The notes beneath the pieces were generated by a model. The model did not search any database and was not told the origin of the DNA. It was given only the letters and a program-made list of their open reading frames with translations. Shown in pieces: positions 56,035-64,000 of a DNA stretch of 64,000 nt. Location: assembly GCA_000622025.1 (NCBI GenBank), contig JHWU01000020.1, positions 1-64,000 of the forward strand, read 5' to 3'. Origin of the DNA: Lachnospiraceae bacterium AD3010 (GTDB taxonomy: Bacteria; Bacillota; Clostridia; Lachnospirales; Lachnospiraceae). The translations under genes were made by a program, and so were the position numbers. Every line of letters begins with the position of its first letter. The first letter of the stretch is position 1.

Positions 56035-56310
56035 TTACTTTACAGACGTAGAGTTGCCTGAGTGCCCTCTATACGTCCTGGTTGCTACAAATTCACCAAG
56101 CTTATGTCCAACCATATCCTCGGTGATATATACAGGGACATGCTTCCTTCCGTCATGGACTGCAATTGTGTGTCCTACAAAGGAAGGGAAGATGGTGGAA
56201 CGGCGTGACCAGGTCTTGATAACGTCCTTACTGTCTGCCTTATTCATCTCATCAACCTTCTTTAACAGACTTGCGTCTGCGAAGGGTCCCTTTTTAAGTG
56301 ATCGCGACAT
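56035..56310 (-). CDS. rpsS: 30S ribosomal protein S19
   Basis: 91 residues. [19 protein letters not shown] and [17 protein letters not shown] are diagnostic. Lies 27 bp before rplV and 73 bp after rplB. Confidence 0.98.
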   Translation of the reverse strand: MSRSLKKGPFADASLLKKVDEMNKADSKDVIKTWSRRSTIFPSFVGHTIAVHDGRKHVPVYITEDMVGHKLGEFVATRTYRGHSGNSTSVK

Positions 56311-56332
56311 TACTCTTCCTCCTTATTTCCTG

Positions 56333-56354
56333 TAATGCCCCTTAAGGGGTATTA
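56333..56354. other. Hairpin in the rplB-rpsS gap
   Basis: TAATGCCCC pairs with GGGGTATTA around TTAA, followed by a second G/C hairpin (about 56358-56378). No U tract follows, so it is probably an mRNA processing or stability element rather than a terminator. Confidence 0.4.
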
Positions 56355-56383
56355 CCTGCACGGCGCCGCCGTCTCGCGGCTTT

Positions 56384-57232
56384 TTATACGTTAAGGGCTT
56401 TTCCGTTTCTTCTTCTTACGATTAGCTTATTGGAAGCCTTTTTCTTCTTTCTGGTCTTTAAGCCAAGTGCCGGCTTACCCCAGGGTGTACAAGGTCCGGG
56501 ACGACCGATCGGTGAACGTCCCTCACCACCTCCGTGAGGATGGTCATTGGGGTTCATAACCGAACCGCGGACGTGAGGCCTGATACCCATATGGCGCTTG
56601 CGCCCTGCTTTACCGTAATTGATAAGGCTGTGATCAATGTTTCCTACTGTTCCTATTGTCGCCCTGCAGTTTATCGGAACCATTCTCATTTCTCCCGAAG
56701 GAAGACGAAGTGTTGCGTACTTTCCTTCCTTTGCCATGAGCTGTGCGCTGGCTCCTGCCGAACGTACCATCTGTCCGCCGTGTCCGGGACGGAGCTCGAT
56801 ATTGTGAACGTTGGTACCTACGGGGATGTCACTTAATGAAAGGCAGTTGCCTATCCTTATTTCCGCTTCGCTTCCGTTGACGATCTTATGTCCTACCTTG
56901 AGTCCGTCCGGAGCGAGGATGTATCTCTTCTCTCCGTCTGCATATACGAGAAGCGCTATATTTGCGGTCCTGTTGGGATCGTACTCGATTCCGGCGACAG
57001 TTGCGGGTATACCGTCCTTGTCATTCCTCTTGAAATCGATGATCCTGTACTTTATTGTTGCTCCGCCGCCTCTGTGACGAACGGTGATCCTACCCTGATT
57101 ATTACGTCCTGAATGCTTGGGAAGTCTTACCACCAGACTCTTCTCGGGAGTCTTCTTTGTTACTTCGGCAAAATCAGAACCTGTCATCGCCCTTCTGGAA
57201 GGGGTATAAGGGTTATATGATTTGATTCCCAT
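56384..57232 (-). CDS. rplB: 50S ribosomal protein L2
   Basis: 282 residues. Needed for peptidyl transfer and subunit joining. [24 protein letters not shown]-like [11 protein letters not shown] and the C-terminal [13 protein letters not shown] are diagnostic. Standard S10-operon place. Confidence 0.98.
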   Translation of the reverse strand: MGIKSYNPYTPSRRAMTGSDFAEVTKKTPEKSLVVRLPKHSGRNNQGRITVRHRGGGATIKYRIIDFKRNDKDGIPATVAGIEYDPNRTANIALLVYADGEKRYILAPDGLKVGHKIVNGSEAEIRIGNCLSLSDIPVGTNVHNIELRPGHGGQMVRSAGASAQLMAKEGKYATLRLPSGEMRMVPINCRATIGTVGNIDHSLINYGKAGRKRHMGIRPHVRGSVMNPNDHPHGGGEGRSPIGRPGPCTPWGKPALGLKTRKKKKASNKLIVRRRNGKALNV

Positions 57233-57310
57233 TTTCTGTCTCCTTAGCTTTTTATCAGACTTACGCAGATAGTTTTTTTATTTTCCTGTGTAGTCTATAG
57301 TTTATGATTA

Positions 57311-57610
57311 TCAAAGTCCGGTAAAGATCTCGATATCCTTTGAGTCCTCGGTCAGGGTTACAATGGCCTTTTTCTTCTTTGCGGTCTTGCCGACTACCAT
57401 TCCCCTGCGTCTCTTCTTGCCCTGGATGTTCAGGGTGTTGACCTTCTTTACCTTTGCTCCTTCAAACATCTTCTCAACAGCTTCAGCTATCTGAGATTTG
57501 TTTGATTCCGGATTAACAAGGAACGTATACTTCTTCTCTGCCTGTCCGTTCATGGACTTCTCTGTCACCACAGGCTTCAGTATAACGTCATAGTATTTTA
57601 TATCTGCCAT
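57311..57610 (-). CDS. rplW: 50S ribosomal protein L23
   Basis: 99 residues, at the tunnel exit where trigger factor and SRP dock. [19 protein letters not shown] and [13 protein letters not shown] are diagnostic. Overlaps rplD by one base. Confidence 0.98.
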   Translation of the reverse strand: MADIKYYDVILKPVVTEKSMNGQAEKKYTFLVNPESNKSQIAEAVEKMFEGAKVKKVNTLNIQGKKRRRGMVVGKTAKKKKAIVTLTEDSKDIEIFTGL

Positions 57611-58230
57611 TATGCGTATACCTCCTCAAGCTTCTGAACAGCTGCCTTCGTGGTGATGACAGTGTTGTATTTCATGATGTCGTAGGTATTGATGGTATTT
57701 ACCTGAGCCGTGATGACATCGGGAATATTCCTTGCGGAAAGGATGGCATTTTTATCAAGGCTGTCAAGTATGACTAAGGCCTTATTTACCTTCAGCGCAT
57801 CAAGCACCTCCTGGAATTTCTTAGTCTTTATCTCATCAAGCTTCAGCTCGTCAAGAACTATGAACTTATTGTCCTGAACGCGGCTTGTGAGAGCGCTCTT
57901 TAAAGCATACCTCTTTTCCTTCTTATTCATCTTAAAGGAATAATCTCTCGGAACAGGAGCGAATACCACGCCACCGTGTGTCCACTGGGGAGATCTGGTC
58001 GAACCCTGACGGGCATGACCTGTTCCCTTCTGTCTCCAGGGCTTTCTTCCGCCGCCGGATACTTCGGAACGTGTCTTTGCTTTCTGTGTTCCCTGACGTC
58101 TGTCAGCAAGCTGCTGAAGAACTGCCTGGTGAACAAGGTTCTCATTTATCTCTACACCGAAAAGCTCATCGGAAAGCTCGATATTACCGACTTCCTTGCC
58201 TTCCATGTTGTAAACAGATACACTAGCCAT
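57610..58230 (-). CDS. rplD: 50S ribosomal protein L4
   Basis: 206 residues. The tunnel loop [18 protein letters not shown] and the globular fold ending LEEVYA are typical. In E. coli L4 represses the S10 operon through its leader; whether that occurs here is not known. Confidence 0.98.
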   Translation of the reverse strand: MASVSVYNMEGKEVGNIELSDELFGVEINENLVHQAVLQQLADRRQGTQKAKTRSEVSGGGRKPWRQKGTGHARQGSTRSPQWTHGGVVFAPVPRDYSFKMNKKEKRYALKSALTSRVQDNKFIVLDELKLDEIKTKKFQEVLDALKVNKALVILDSLDKNAILSARNIPDVITAQVNTINTYDIMKYNTVITTKAAVQKLEEVYA

Positions 58231-58260
58231 TTTCTTTTTCTTTCCTCCTTTCCTCTAAGA

Positions 58261-58944
58261 TTATTTATTTCCCTTGACTGTTTCTTTTATGGTAACAAGG
58301 GCTTTCTTTGCTCCGGGAACCGCACCCTTAACAAGGAGAAGGTTCTTCTCGGCATCAACGCGTACAACCTGAAGGTTCTGCACCGTGATCTTCTTTGATC
58401 CCATATGTCCGGGCATACCCTTGCCCTTAAACACGCGGCTGGGGCTGGAGCAGGCACCGTTGGAACCCTGATGACGGTGGAACTTTGAACCGTGCTTCAT
58501 AGGACCCCTGTGCTGTCCGAGTCTCTTAATGGTACCCTGGAAACCTTTACCCTTGCTGATCGCGGTAGCATCCACGAAATCGCCGGCCTCAAAAATGTCT
58601 GCCTTGATCTCCTGTGCGAGCTGATAATCGGATGCATTATCAAACTTAAACTCACGTACAAACCTCTTGCTCTCGGTTCCGGCCTTCTTGAAGTGGCCTG
58701 CCATAGCCTTTGTTGTGCCGTGAGGGTGTGCGATCTGCTTCTTTCCTCCTGCGTCCTTCTCGATAACCTTGTCCTTGATCTCTCCGAATCCAACCTGTAC
58801 TGCATTGTATCCGTCGTTCTCAACCGTCTTCACCTGAGTGACGGTACAGGGGCCGGCCTCCAAAACCGTTACCGGAGTAACTACGCCGTTCTCGTCGAAG
58901 ATCTGTGTCATACCGATCTTCCTTGCTAAAATAGCCTTAGTCAT
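58261..58944 (-). CDS. rplC: 50S ribosomal protein L3
   Basis: 227 residues. [16 protein letters not shown] and [20 protein letters not shown]-like [15 protein letters not shown] are diagnostic. The loop reaching the peptidyl-transferase centre is intact. The ATG at 58944 is the family start; a frame to 58962 is not needed. Confidence 0.98.
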   Translation of the reverse strand: MTKAILARKIGMTQIFDENGVVTPVTVLEAGPCTVTQVKTVENDGYNAVQVGFGEIKDKVIEKDAGGKKQIAHPHGTTKAMAGHFKKAGTESKRFVREFKFDNASDYQLAQEIKADIFEAGDFVDATAISKGKGFQGTIKRLGQHRGPMKHGSKFHRHQGSNGACSSPSRVFKGKGMPGHMGSKKITVQNLQVVRVDAEKNLLLVKGAVPGAKKALVTIKETVKGNK

Positions 58945-59006
58945 TTCTTCACCTTTCTGCATTGGAACATCCCTCTGAATAAAAGATGTTCATACATTGT
59001 TGCTGT

Positions 59007-59324
59007 TTACTCCTGCTTCATTTTGATGTCGATGTAGACACCAGCGGGCATTTCAAGCCTTGACAGTGTTTCGACAGTCTTCTGTGTGGGCTGGATGATG
59101 TCGATGAGCCTCTTATGGGTCCTCTGCTCAAACTGCTCTCTTGAGTCCTTGTACTTGTGTACCGCACGAAGGATGGTAACAACCTCCTTCTTTGTGGGAA
59201 GGGGTACCGGTCCGCTGACCTCTGAGCCGTTCTTCCTAACTGTCTCGATGATCTTCTTTGCTGATGCATCTATCAGCTGATGATCGTAGGCTTTCAAAAT
59301 GATTCTCATTACCTGATTTGTCAT
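59007..59324 (-). CDS. rpsJ: 30S ribosomal protein S10
   Basis: 105 residues; first gene of the S10 operon. [20 protein letters not shown] and [20 protein letters not shown] are diagnostic. The ATG at 59324 lies 11 bases after AAGGAGG; the longer frame to 59408 falls in the leader and is rejected. Confidence 0.97.
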   Translation of the reverse strand: MTNQVMRIILKAYDHQLIDASAKKIIETVRKNGSEVSGPVPLPTKKEVVTILRAVHKYKDSREQFEQRTHKRLIDIIQPTQKTVETLSRLEMPAGVYIDIKMKQE

Positions 59325-59607
59325 AAAAAAAGTCGCCTCCTTATTCGTACTTTTAACCAGCACGACAAGCGGTGACTGTACACGTTTCCGGGTGTGTCCT
59401 ATACCCACAGCGGACTCATTCCCGTTGTTCTCCGTATTTTTACGGAACTTTTACCGGAACTGCCTGCTTTTGCTAAGCTGCTCCGGCGTGCTACAGTGAC
59501 TTGCCGTCAGTATCCAGACTTGACATTCGCTCCACGGAGATACCGGATCCGCAGGCTGTTCCTGCTTTTCCGCAACTTCACGCTTCATAGCTATCAATGT
59601 CACAGCA
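59325..59607 (-). other. 5' leader of the S10 operon
   Basis: About 280 nt between the promoter and rpsJ, without a gene. It holds several short hairpins, including TCCGTA/TACGGA (about 59430-59446). Long S10 leaders in other bacteria bind L4 or other regulators; no known leader motif was recognised. Confidence 0.5.
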
Positions 59608-59613
59608 ATCGCT

Positions 59614-59642
59614 ATTATACATTGGGAATTTTCATAATGCAA
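59614..59642 (-). promoter_or_regulatory. Sigma-A promoter of the S10-spc-alpha cluster
   Basis: On the minus strand TTGCAT (59637-59642), a 17-bp spacer and TATAAT (59614-59619). It lies 9 bp after the stop of the upstream methyltransferase gene. Confidence 0.88.
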
Positions 59643-59650
59643 GAGATTTT

Positions 59651-60565
59651 TTATATTTTGATATGATTTTTTGTAAGATACCATCTGCCGGTGGCACCGC
59701 AGGGCAAAATAAGTCCCGAGACCGTAACAGGGAGGCCCACTTCATCGGCTTCAGTACAGCCTCCTTTTTTATTCATTATAACAGAGCCCAGCATATATTT
59801 GAGGACCGCAGGCTGCAGTCCTGTGGTATAGGAATTTATAAGGAAGAAAAGAGGATCCTCCGAAAGTAGCTCTGCAGCACTTTCTATAAAGGAATAGATA
59901 TTGTCCTCCATCTTCCATATCTCACCCTTAGGTCCCCTGCCGTAGGAAGGCGGGTCCATCAGGATACCGTCGTACTTACTGCCCCTTCGGATCTCACGCT
60001 CCACAAGCTTCTTACAGTCATCCACGAAAAATCTGAGCCTTTCTGCGGGAATACCCGAAAGACTGCAGTTTTCCTTCGCCCAGCCTACCATACCCTTTGA
60101 GGCATCCACATGCGTTACGTGGGCTCCCGCCGCCGCACAGGCTGCAGTTGCTCCTCCTGTATATGCAAAGAGATTAAGAACCTTTATCTCTCTTTCCGGA
60201 CTATCGGCTTTCGCATCCTTTATCCGTTCCGCCATCCACTCCCAGTTCACAGCCTGCTCGGGGAAAAGTCCCGTATGCTTAAAGGAGAAGGGCTTCAGAT
60301 TGAATTTCAGGTTTTTTGATACCGCCCTTAAGGGATAAGAAATACTCCACTCCTCCGGCAGATCGAAAAACTCCCAGCTGCCGCCGCCTTTTGCGCTTCT
60401 ATGGTAGTGACCGTTCCGTTTCTTCCATCCGGCATTATTCTTCGGCGTTTCCCAGATCACCTGGGGATCCGGCCTGACAAGAATATACTTCCCCCAGCGC
60501 TCGAGCTTTTCACCCTTTGATGTATCGATTACTTCATAATCTTTCCAATTGTCTGCAACAAGCAT
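59651..60565 (-). CDS. Class I SAM-dependent methyltransferase, RlmI/RlmK-like
   Basis: 304 residues from ATG 60565 (GGAG six bases before); a TTG at 60577 is an alternative. The SAM-binding motif is VLNLFAYTGGATAACAAAGA and the catalytic-site motif is DPPSYGRG, as in 23S rRNA m5C/m7G methyltransferases of the RlmI group. The N-terminal PUA-like part is short and degenerate. The target base is not known. It lies upstream of, but is not part of, the S10 operon. Confidence 0.85.
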   Translation of the reverse strand: MLVADNWKDYEVIDTSKGEKLERWGKYILVRPDPQVIWETPKNNAGWKKRNGHYHRSAKGGGSWEFFDLPEEWSISYPLRAVSKNLKFNLKPFSFKHTGLFPEQAVNWEWMAERIKDAKADSPEREIKVLNLFAYTGGATAACAAAGAHVTHVDASKGMVGWAKENCSLSGIPAERLRFFVDDCKKLVEREIRRGSKYDGILMDPPSYGRGPKGEIWKMEDNIYSFIESAAELLSEDPLFFLINSYTTGLQPAVLKYMLGSVIMNKKGGCTEADEVGLPVTVSGLILPCGATGRWYLTKNHIKI

Positions 60566-60592
60566 ATTTTTCTCCAATTGATGAACGAAATA

Positions 60593-60667
60593 AGGATTCT
60601 TCGCTGCGCTCAGAATGACGGTATCCCAAAAAAGATATGAGGATTCTTCGCTACGCTCAGAATGACA
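60593..60667 (+). repeat. Dispersed palindrome family A, copies 11 and 12 in tandem
   Basis: Copies at 60593-60620 (TTCTTCGCTGCGCTCAGAA) and 60640-60667 (TTCTTCGCTACGCTCAGAA), 47 bp apart, between the methyltransferase and hypE. The second is followed by a CAGCTTT/AAAGCTG hairpin (about 60666-60685) that may terminate hypE transcription. Confidence 0.85.
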
Positions 60668-60700
60668 GCTTTATAAAAAGCTGTATCAGATCAGCAGGCA

Positions 60701-61717
60701 TTAGCAGATCCGGGGCAGTCCCTCACCGTACAGAGGCCCCACTATCCTTTCCCCGCCGATCCCGGTTTTAAGTATAAGCTTTCCTTCACCGGCTGTCACC
60801 GGGCTTGCCGCGTATCCTATTATCACAGCATCCCCGCCGTACTTTGAATTACGAATTATGTCAACCGCTTTATCCTTATCCTTAGCTGCTACGGCGCAGA
60901 TCATCTTCCCCTCGTTACCCATGTACAGGATATCAAGCCCGAGAAGAGCGCTGAAGTCTCTCACCGCGTCACTCACCGGAAGTTTTTCTTCTATAATAAA
61001 TATGTCACGCCCCGACTCCTTTGAAAACTCGTTCAGTACCGTTCCGAGACCTCCCCTCGTCACATCCCGCATAGCATGGACTTCTATACCGTTATCAAAC
61101 AGCTTCCTCACCATCTCATTTAACGGAGCATTATCGCTTTTTATCTTTTCATTACTGATGCTGAGGCGCTCCTTCATTATTGCGGCATGATGATCCCCGA
61201 TATTTCCCGATAATATTACTGCGTCTCCCTCCTTTATTAAGGAAGCTCCCACATTCACCTTTTCATCAAGAAATCCCACACCGGCTGTATTTATGATAAG
61301 CCCCGGGTCATCATCCTTACCGCCCTTATGCTCTATCACCTTAGTGTCTCCGGCAACGATCCTTACGCCGGCTTCCTTCGCGGTTTCCGCCATGGAATGA
61401 ACGATCCTTTTAAGAAGCCCGGTATCAAGTCCTTCCTCCAGCACAAAGCCGGCGGTAAGATACTTTGGCTCTGCTCCGCTCATCAGGAGATCATTCACTG
61501 TTCCGCAGACTGAGAGCCTTCCTATATCCCCACCGTCATAGATAAGAGGCTGCACCACAAAAGAATCCGTGGTAAGAGCCAGTCTACTACTCCCCGGAAC
61601 CACGGATGAATCCTCCATCCTGTCCAGATACTCATTATGAAATTCATTCCGGAATACTTCCTCGATAAGCTTTGAGGTGGCATCTCCGCCGCTTCCGTGT
61701 GATAGGGTTATGTTCAT
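60701..61717 (-). CDS. hypE: Hydrogenase maturation factor HypE
   Basis: 338 residues. Dehydrates the thiocarbamate on its C-terminal Cys to thiocyanate for the Fe(CN)2CO unit. HGSGGDATSKLIEE begins the protein; the ATP region contains DTKVIEHKGG; and the essential end reads GLPRIC. Last gene of the hypC-hypD-hypE run; a 144-bp gap rich in hairpins separates it from hypD. Confidence 0.97.
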   Translation of the reverse strand: MNITLSHGSGGDATSKLIEEVFRNEFHNEYLDRMEDSSVVPGSSRLALTTDSFVVQPLIYDGGDIGRLSVCGTVNDLLMSGAEPKYLTAGFVLEEGLDTGLLKRIVHSMAETAKEAGVRIVAGDTKVIEHKGGKDDDPGLIINTAGVGFLDEKVNVGASLIKEGDAVILSGNIGDHHAAIMKERLSISNEKIKSDNAPLNEMVRKLFDNGIEVHAMRDVTRGGLGTVLNEFSKESGRDIFIIEEKLPVSDAVRDFSALLGLDILYMGNEGKMICAVAAKDKDKAVDIIRNSKYGGDAVIIGYAASPVTAGEGKLILKTGIGGERIVGPLYGEGLPRIC

Positions 61718-61736
61718 ATCAGCTGTTTGTTAAACT

Positions 61737-61765
61737 CGCAAACGCTTCGCTTTTTGCTCGTTATA
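61737..61765. repeat. Hairpin repeat family B, diverged copy 3
   Basis: CGCAAACGCTTCGCTTTTTGCTCGTTATA resembles the first half of the tuf and rpsH copies (CGCAAAAA...TTTTTGCTCGTTA). The second hairpin is missing. It lies just before the hypE start. Confidence 0.5.
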
Positions 61766-61789
61766 AAATCGCTGCTGACGCAGCTCTCC

Positions 61790-61863
61790 GGGTACGGGGC
61801 TTATAACCCCGCACCCGAAATCAAGATATTCCCACCACCTAAAGGTGGTGGGTTATCTTGATT
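61790..61863. repeat. Two strong hairpins, IS200/IS605-like end, covering the hypD stop
   Basis: GGGTACGGGG pairs with CCCCGCACCC (61790-61816). Next, AATCAAGATA (61819-61828) and CCCACCACCT (61831-61840) pair with AGGTGGTGGG (61843-61852) and TATCTTGATT (61854-61863). The CCACCACCT/AGGTGGTGG stem resembles subterminal hairpins at IS200/IS605 ends. It overlaps the hypD TAA stop. Confidence 0.6.
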
Positions 61864-62881
61864 ATTTTATATATTCATTAAAGCAGGCACCCTCTCTGGA
61901 TACCATGCAGGCGCCTTTGGGATCAAGAGGCGTGCAGACCTTTCCGAAAAGCGGACAGTCGCGGCTTTCTTCTTCGCCTGTTATAACATAGGCGCAGCGA
62001 CATCCGCCGGACACCTGGTCTTCCGTAAGTTCCCTGCTTCCCGCATCAAAACGCGAATACTCATCCTTAAGATACAGTCCGGAAGCAGCTAAGCTTCCCA
62101 TGCCTCTCCAGGCGGCGTCCCCCGGTTCAAAGTATTTCTGAAGGATCCTCTGTGCCTTCTTATTACCCTCCTCCGTAACCGCAGACGGGTAAAAATTCTT
62201 TACAATTCCCTTGCCCTTTAGCTTTACCAGGGCGTAGATTGCCTGAACTATATTCTCCGCTTCAAAGCCCGCTGCGACCATTGGCCTTCCGATCCCTGCA
62301 GCTATGGGCTCGTAAAGACCATAGCCCGTGATGGTACAGACATGCCCCGGCAGAAGATATCCGTCCATTTTTGATCCAATCTTCTTTACCACCTCAGGCA
62401 TAGTCTTTATAGAAGTTAAAATCCTGATATTACTTACGTCGTTTTCAATCGCACTTTCGATAAGGGATGCATAAACCGGAGCCGTGGTCTCGAAGCCCAC
62501 AGCGGCAAAAATGTAGTTATGTAAACCATCCTTCGCAGCCTGTTCAAGCATATCAAACGGGGAATAAAGCATCCTTATATCGTTACCCCCGGCCCTGGCT
62601 TCTTCCAGACTTCCCCGGCTTCCCGGTACCCGCAGGAGATCACCGAATGAGCATATCACATTCTCCGGATTACCGGAAAGCGCGATAAGCCTGTCAATAA
62701 ATGATGTTACCGTAACACAGACAGGGCATCCGGGACCCGACACCATACGGATATGCGGAGATAAAAAAGACCGGATGCCGCTTTTCACGATGGCGGCTGT
62801 ATGCGAGCCGCAGATCTCCATAAGACTGACATCCGGACCGTTATAGTTTTTTAGGAATTCGACTATTTCTTTATCTGTCAT
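61862..62881 (-). CDS. hypD: Hydrogenase maturation factor HypD
   Basis: 339 residues. Scaffold with a [4Fe-4S] cluster on which Fe(CN)2CO is built. MEICGSHTAAIVKSGIR, SGPGCPVCVT, AVGFETTAP and the C-terminal Cys set (GGCRCAYV, CPLFGKVC) are intact. Its stop codon is covered by the IS605-like hairpin. Confidence 0.97.
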   Translation of the reverse strand: MTDKEIVEFLKNYNGPDVSLMEICGSHTAAIVKSGIRSFLSPHIRMVSGPGCPVCVTVTSFIDRLIALSGNPENVICSFGDLLRVPGSRGSLEEARAGGNDIRMLYSPFDMLEQAAKDGLHNYIFAAVGFETTAPVYASLIESAIENDVSNIRILTSIKTMPEVVKKIGSKMDGYLLPGHVCTITGYGLYEPIAAGIGRPMVAAGFEAENIVQAIYALVKLKGKGIVKNFYPSAVTEEGNKKAQRILQKYFEPGDAAWRGMGSLAASGLYLKDEYSRFDAGSRELTEDQVSGGCRCAYVITGEEESRDCPLFGKVCTPLDPKGACMVSREGACFNEYIK

Positions 62882-62922
62882 TCACAGACCTGTAAAAATA
62901 AAAAATGGCGGTTTACATAAAA

Positions 62923-63141
62923 TTACGCTTCCAGCTCCCGGATATAATCTGCAAATTCCGTCATGAAATCCGCATCCTCTTCTGTAAGCTTCTGAATAAT
63001 GCACCCGGCGTGAACCAGTACCCTGTCATCAATATTGATATCCACAAGCCCGGCGTCTGCTTCTACGAGATTTCCGCTGAAATCCACCGTGGCCTTCCTG
63101 TCCTTTACGGCAATGACTCTCCCCGGAAGTGCAACGCACAT
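62923..63141 (-). CDS. hypC: Hydrogenase maturation chaperone HypC
   Basis: 72 residues. The required N-terminal MCVALPGRVI with Cys2 is present. HypC carries the Fe unit from HypD to the hydrogenase large subunit. Lies 5 bp after echF and 42 bp before hypD. Confidence 0.97.
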   Translation of the reverse strand: MCVALPGRVIAVKDRKATVDFSGNLVEADAGLVDINIDDRVLVHAGCIIQKLTEEDADFMTEFADYIRELEA

Positions 63142-63146
63142 ATGCC

Positions 63147-63638
63147 TTACTCCTTTACGTCCGCAGTGTTTCCTGCCGCTTCCGTTGCTTTGGCAGCTGC
63201 CTCAGCCTCAGCCTTTTTCTTAGCTTCCATGGCAGCCTTTGCCGCTGCAGCCTTTTCGGCAGCGATACGCGCCTGCTCAGCAAGAGCTTCCTTCTGTTTA
63301 TCGGAAAGGTCAAATTTCTTCTCTATCTTCTCTGTTCCGGGCTCCTGATACTGCTGCCCCATGGAAAGAGACTTCTTCGGACAGTTGTCAACACAGCTCC
63401 TGCACTGTATGCAGGAAAAAGGACGTATTGCCCAGGTCTGCCCCTTCTTGTCAACCGTTATGGCTCCCGTGGGGCATCTCATCTGGCAGAGTCCGCAGAG
63501 TATACAGACATCCATATCATTTTCCACATGACCCCTGGTGCGTTCCGGGAATTCTCTTGGCTCGAAAGGATATTTAACTGTGGCAGGCTTTGAAAAGAGA
63601 TTCTTCAATGTCTGGCCGATATAATTAACATTATTCAT
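63147..63638 (-). CDS. echF: Ech hydrogenase ferredoxin-like subunit EchF, with a long C-terminal tail
   Basis: 163 residues. Two [4Fe-4S] motifs, CILCGLCQMRCP and CIQCRSCVDNCP, relay electrons between ferredoxin and the Ni-Fe subunit. Family members usually end soon after the second cluster. Here about 65 more residues follow, rich in Ala, Lys and Glu (AEKAAAAKAAMEAKKKAEAE). The gene lies 3 bp after echE. The tail is probably a charged helix on the cytoplasmic side. Confidence 0.9.
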   Translation of the reverse strand: MNNVNYIGQTLKNLFSKPATVKYPFEPREFPERTRGHVENDMDVCILCGLCQMRCPTGAITVDKKGQTWAIRPFSCIQCRSCVDNCPKKSLSMGQQYQEPGTEKIEKKFDLSDKQKEALAEQARIAAEKAAAAKAAMEAKKKAEAEAAAKATEAAGNTADVKE

Positions 63639-63641
63639 AAA

Positions 63642-64000
63642 TCAGCGCTCCGTACAACTTATACAAGGGTCAATGGCAACCACGAGAATAGGCACATCGG
63701 ACAGCGAACATCCCTGCAGCGTCTCTGTAAGTGCCGGAATATTTGCAAAGGTAGGTGTGCGGACTCTCATTCGTTCAAGGAACTTCGTTCCGTTTGCTTT
63801 AACGTAATAGCAGGCTTCACCCCTGGGCTGCTCTATCCGGGTCATGTGCTCTCCCTTCGGGAAACCCTTCACCGGAACCATTACCTCACCGGCCGGCACC
63901 TTTTCTATTGCCTGGCGGATAATGCTGATACTCTGCAGTATCTCCTGTGCACGCACAAAGGTTCTGCCATAGGTATCGCAGTCTTCACTGGTGATGATCT
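63642..64000 (-). CDS. echE: Ech [NiFe]-hydrogenase large subunit EchE, 3' part
   Basis: Open to the right edge, so the N-terminal half is outside. IEQPRGEACYYVKANGT and the C-terminal Ni-binding motif DPCISCTER are seen. The sequence ends two residues after the motif (ER), as in Ech-type enzymes that need no C-terminal protease. It is the Complex-I-like catalytic subunit that couples ferredoxin oxidation and proton reduction to ion pumping. hypC, hypD, hypE and hypF provide its metal site. Confidence 0.93.
   Translation of the reverse strand, partial: IITSEDCDTYGRTFVRAQEILQSISIIRQAIEKVPAGEVMVPVKGFPKGEHMTRIEQPRGEACYYVKANGTKFLERMRVRTPTFANIPALTETLQGCSLSDVPILVVAIDPCISCTER

Noticed and set aside
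59325-59408. A 28-residue N-terminal extension of S10
   Set aside because: It falls in the S10 leader and does not match the family; a strong AGGAGG precedes the ATG at 59324.

Overview
The window reads as a chromosomal segment of a Lachnospiraceae-type Clostridia, most like Butyrivibrio and its relatives. This is inferred from protein features only: a GGGtGRT protein paired with a NifU-like scaffold, a DUF4250 protein, a type-Z (zinc) S14, a zinc-lid adenylate kinase, an enlarged L17, fused EcfA1-EcfA2 ATPases, and an energy-converting [NiFe] hydrogenase of the Ech type. No rRNA or tRNA gene was seen.

Layout. 1-4.75 kb is an accessory, decaying stretch: the tail of an Rpn-type nuclease, a doubly broken IS21 istB, an SLC1-type transporter with an extra N-terminal domain, a frameshifted secreted Ig-like protein, and fragments of an RND exporter and a cobyrinate synthase joined end to end. 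4.8-8.4 kb is one large hybrid histidine kinase. 9-13.6 kb (minus) is the str operon rpsL-rpsG-fusA-tuf, with a clear sigma-A promoter and a second promoter before tuf. 13.8-16.1 kb (plus) holds a PfkB-like protein that lacks its catalytic Asp, followed by a large protein I do not recognise. 16-30.4 kb (minus) holds housekeeping genes: murI, a DUF4349 lipoprotein, nudC, pyrBI, ilvE, proA-rarA-DUF4250, a COG2426 membrane protein, secDF and clpB. ClpB has a CIRCE/HrcA promoter and a leader of about 390 nt filled with repeats. 30.9-36.1 kb is an operon of an alpha/beta hydrolase, a membrane-anchored MurF-like ligase, Ddl and a GGDEF-EAL protein. Then come the GGGtGRT/NifU-like pair, hypF, truA and the ecfA-ecfT energy-coupling module. 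44-59.6 kb is the continuous S10-spc-alpha ribosomal protein cluster (rpsJ to rplQ, with secY, adk, infA, rpmJ and rpoA, but no map). The right end has an RlmI-like methyltransferase, hypE-hypD-hypC, and the 3' end of an ech operon that runs off the window.

How the genes fit together. The hyp genes (F, E, D, C) serve the Ni-Fe site of the Ech large subunit whose C-terminal Ni-binding motif is at the right edge. The str and S10-spc-alpha clusters provide the translation machinery and SecY. SecDF and ClpB support export and proteostasis. MurI, Ddl and the MurF-like ligase act on peptidoglycan precursors.

The most unusual features are non-coding. A 28-32 bp imperfect palindrome occurs in at least a dozen gene junctions, all in one chromosomal orientation, and twice its tail has expanded into 20-bp tandem arrays. 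A second hairpin family sits on the stop codons of tuf and rpsH. A 175-nt inverted repeat lies in the clpB leader, and an IS200/IS605-like hairpin covers the hypD stop.
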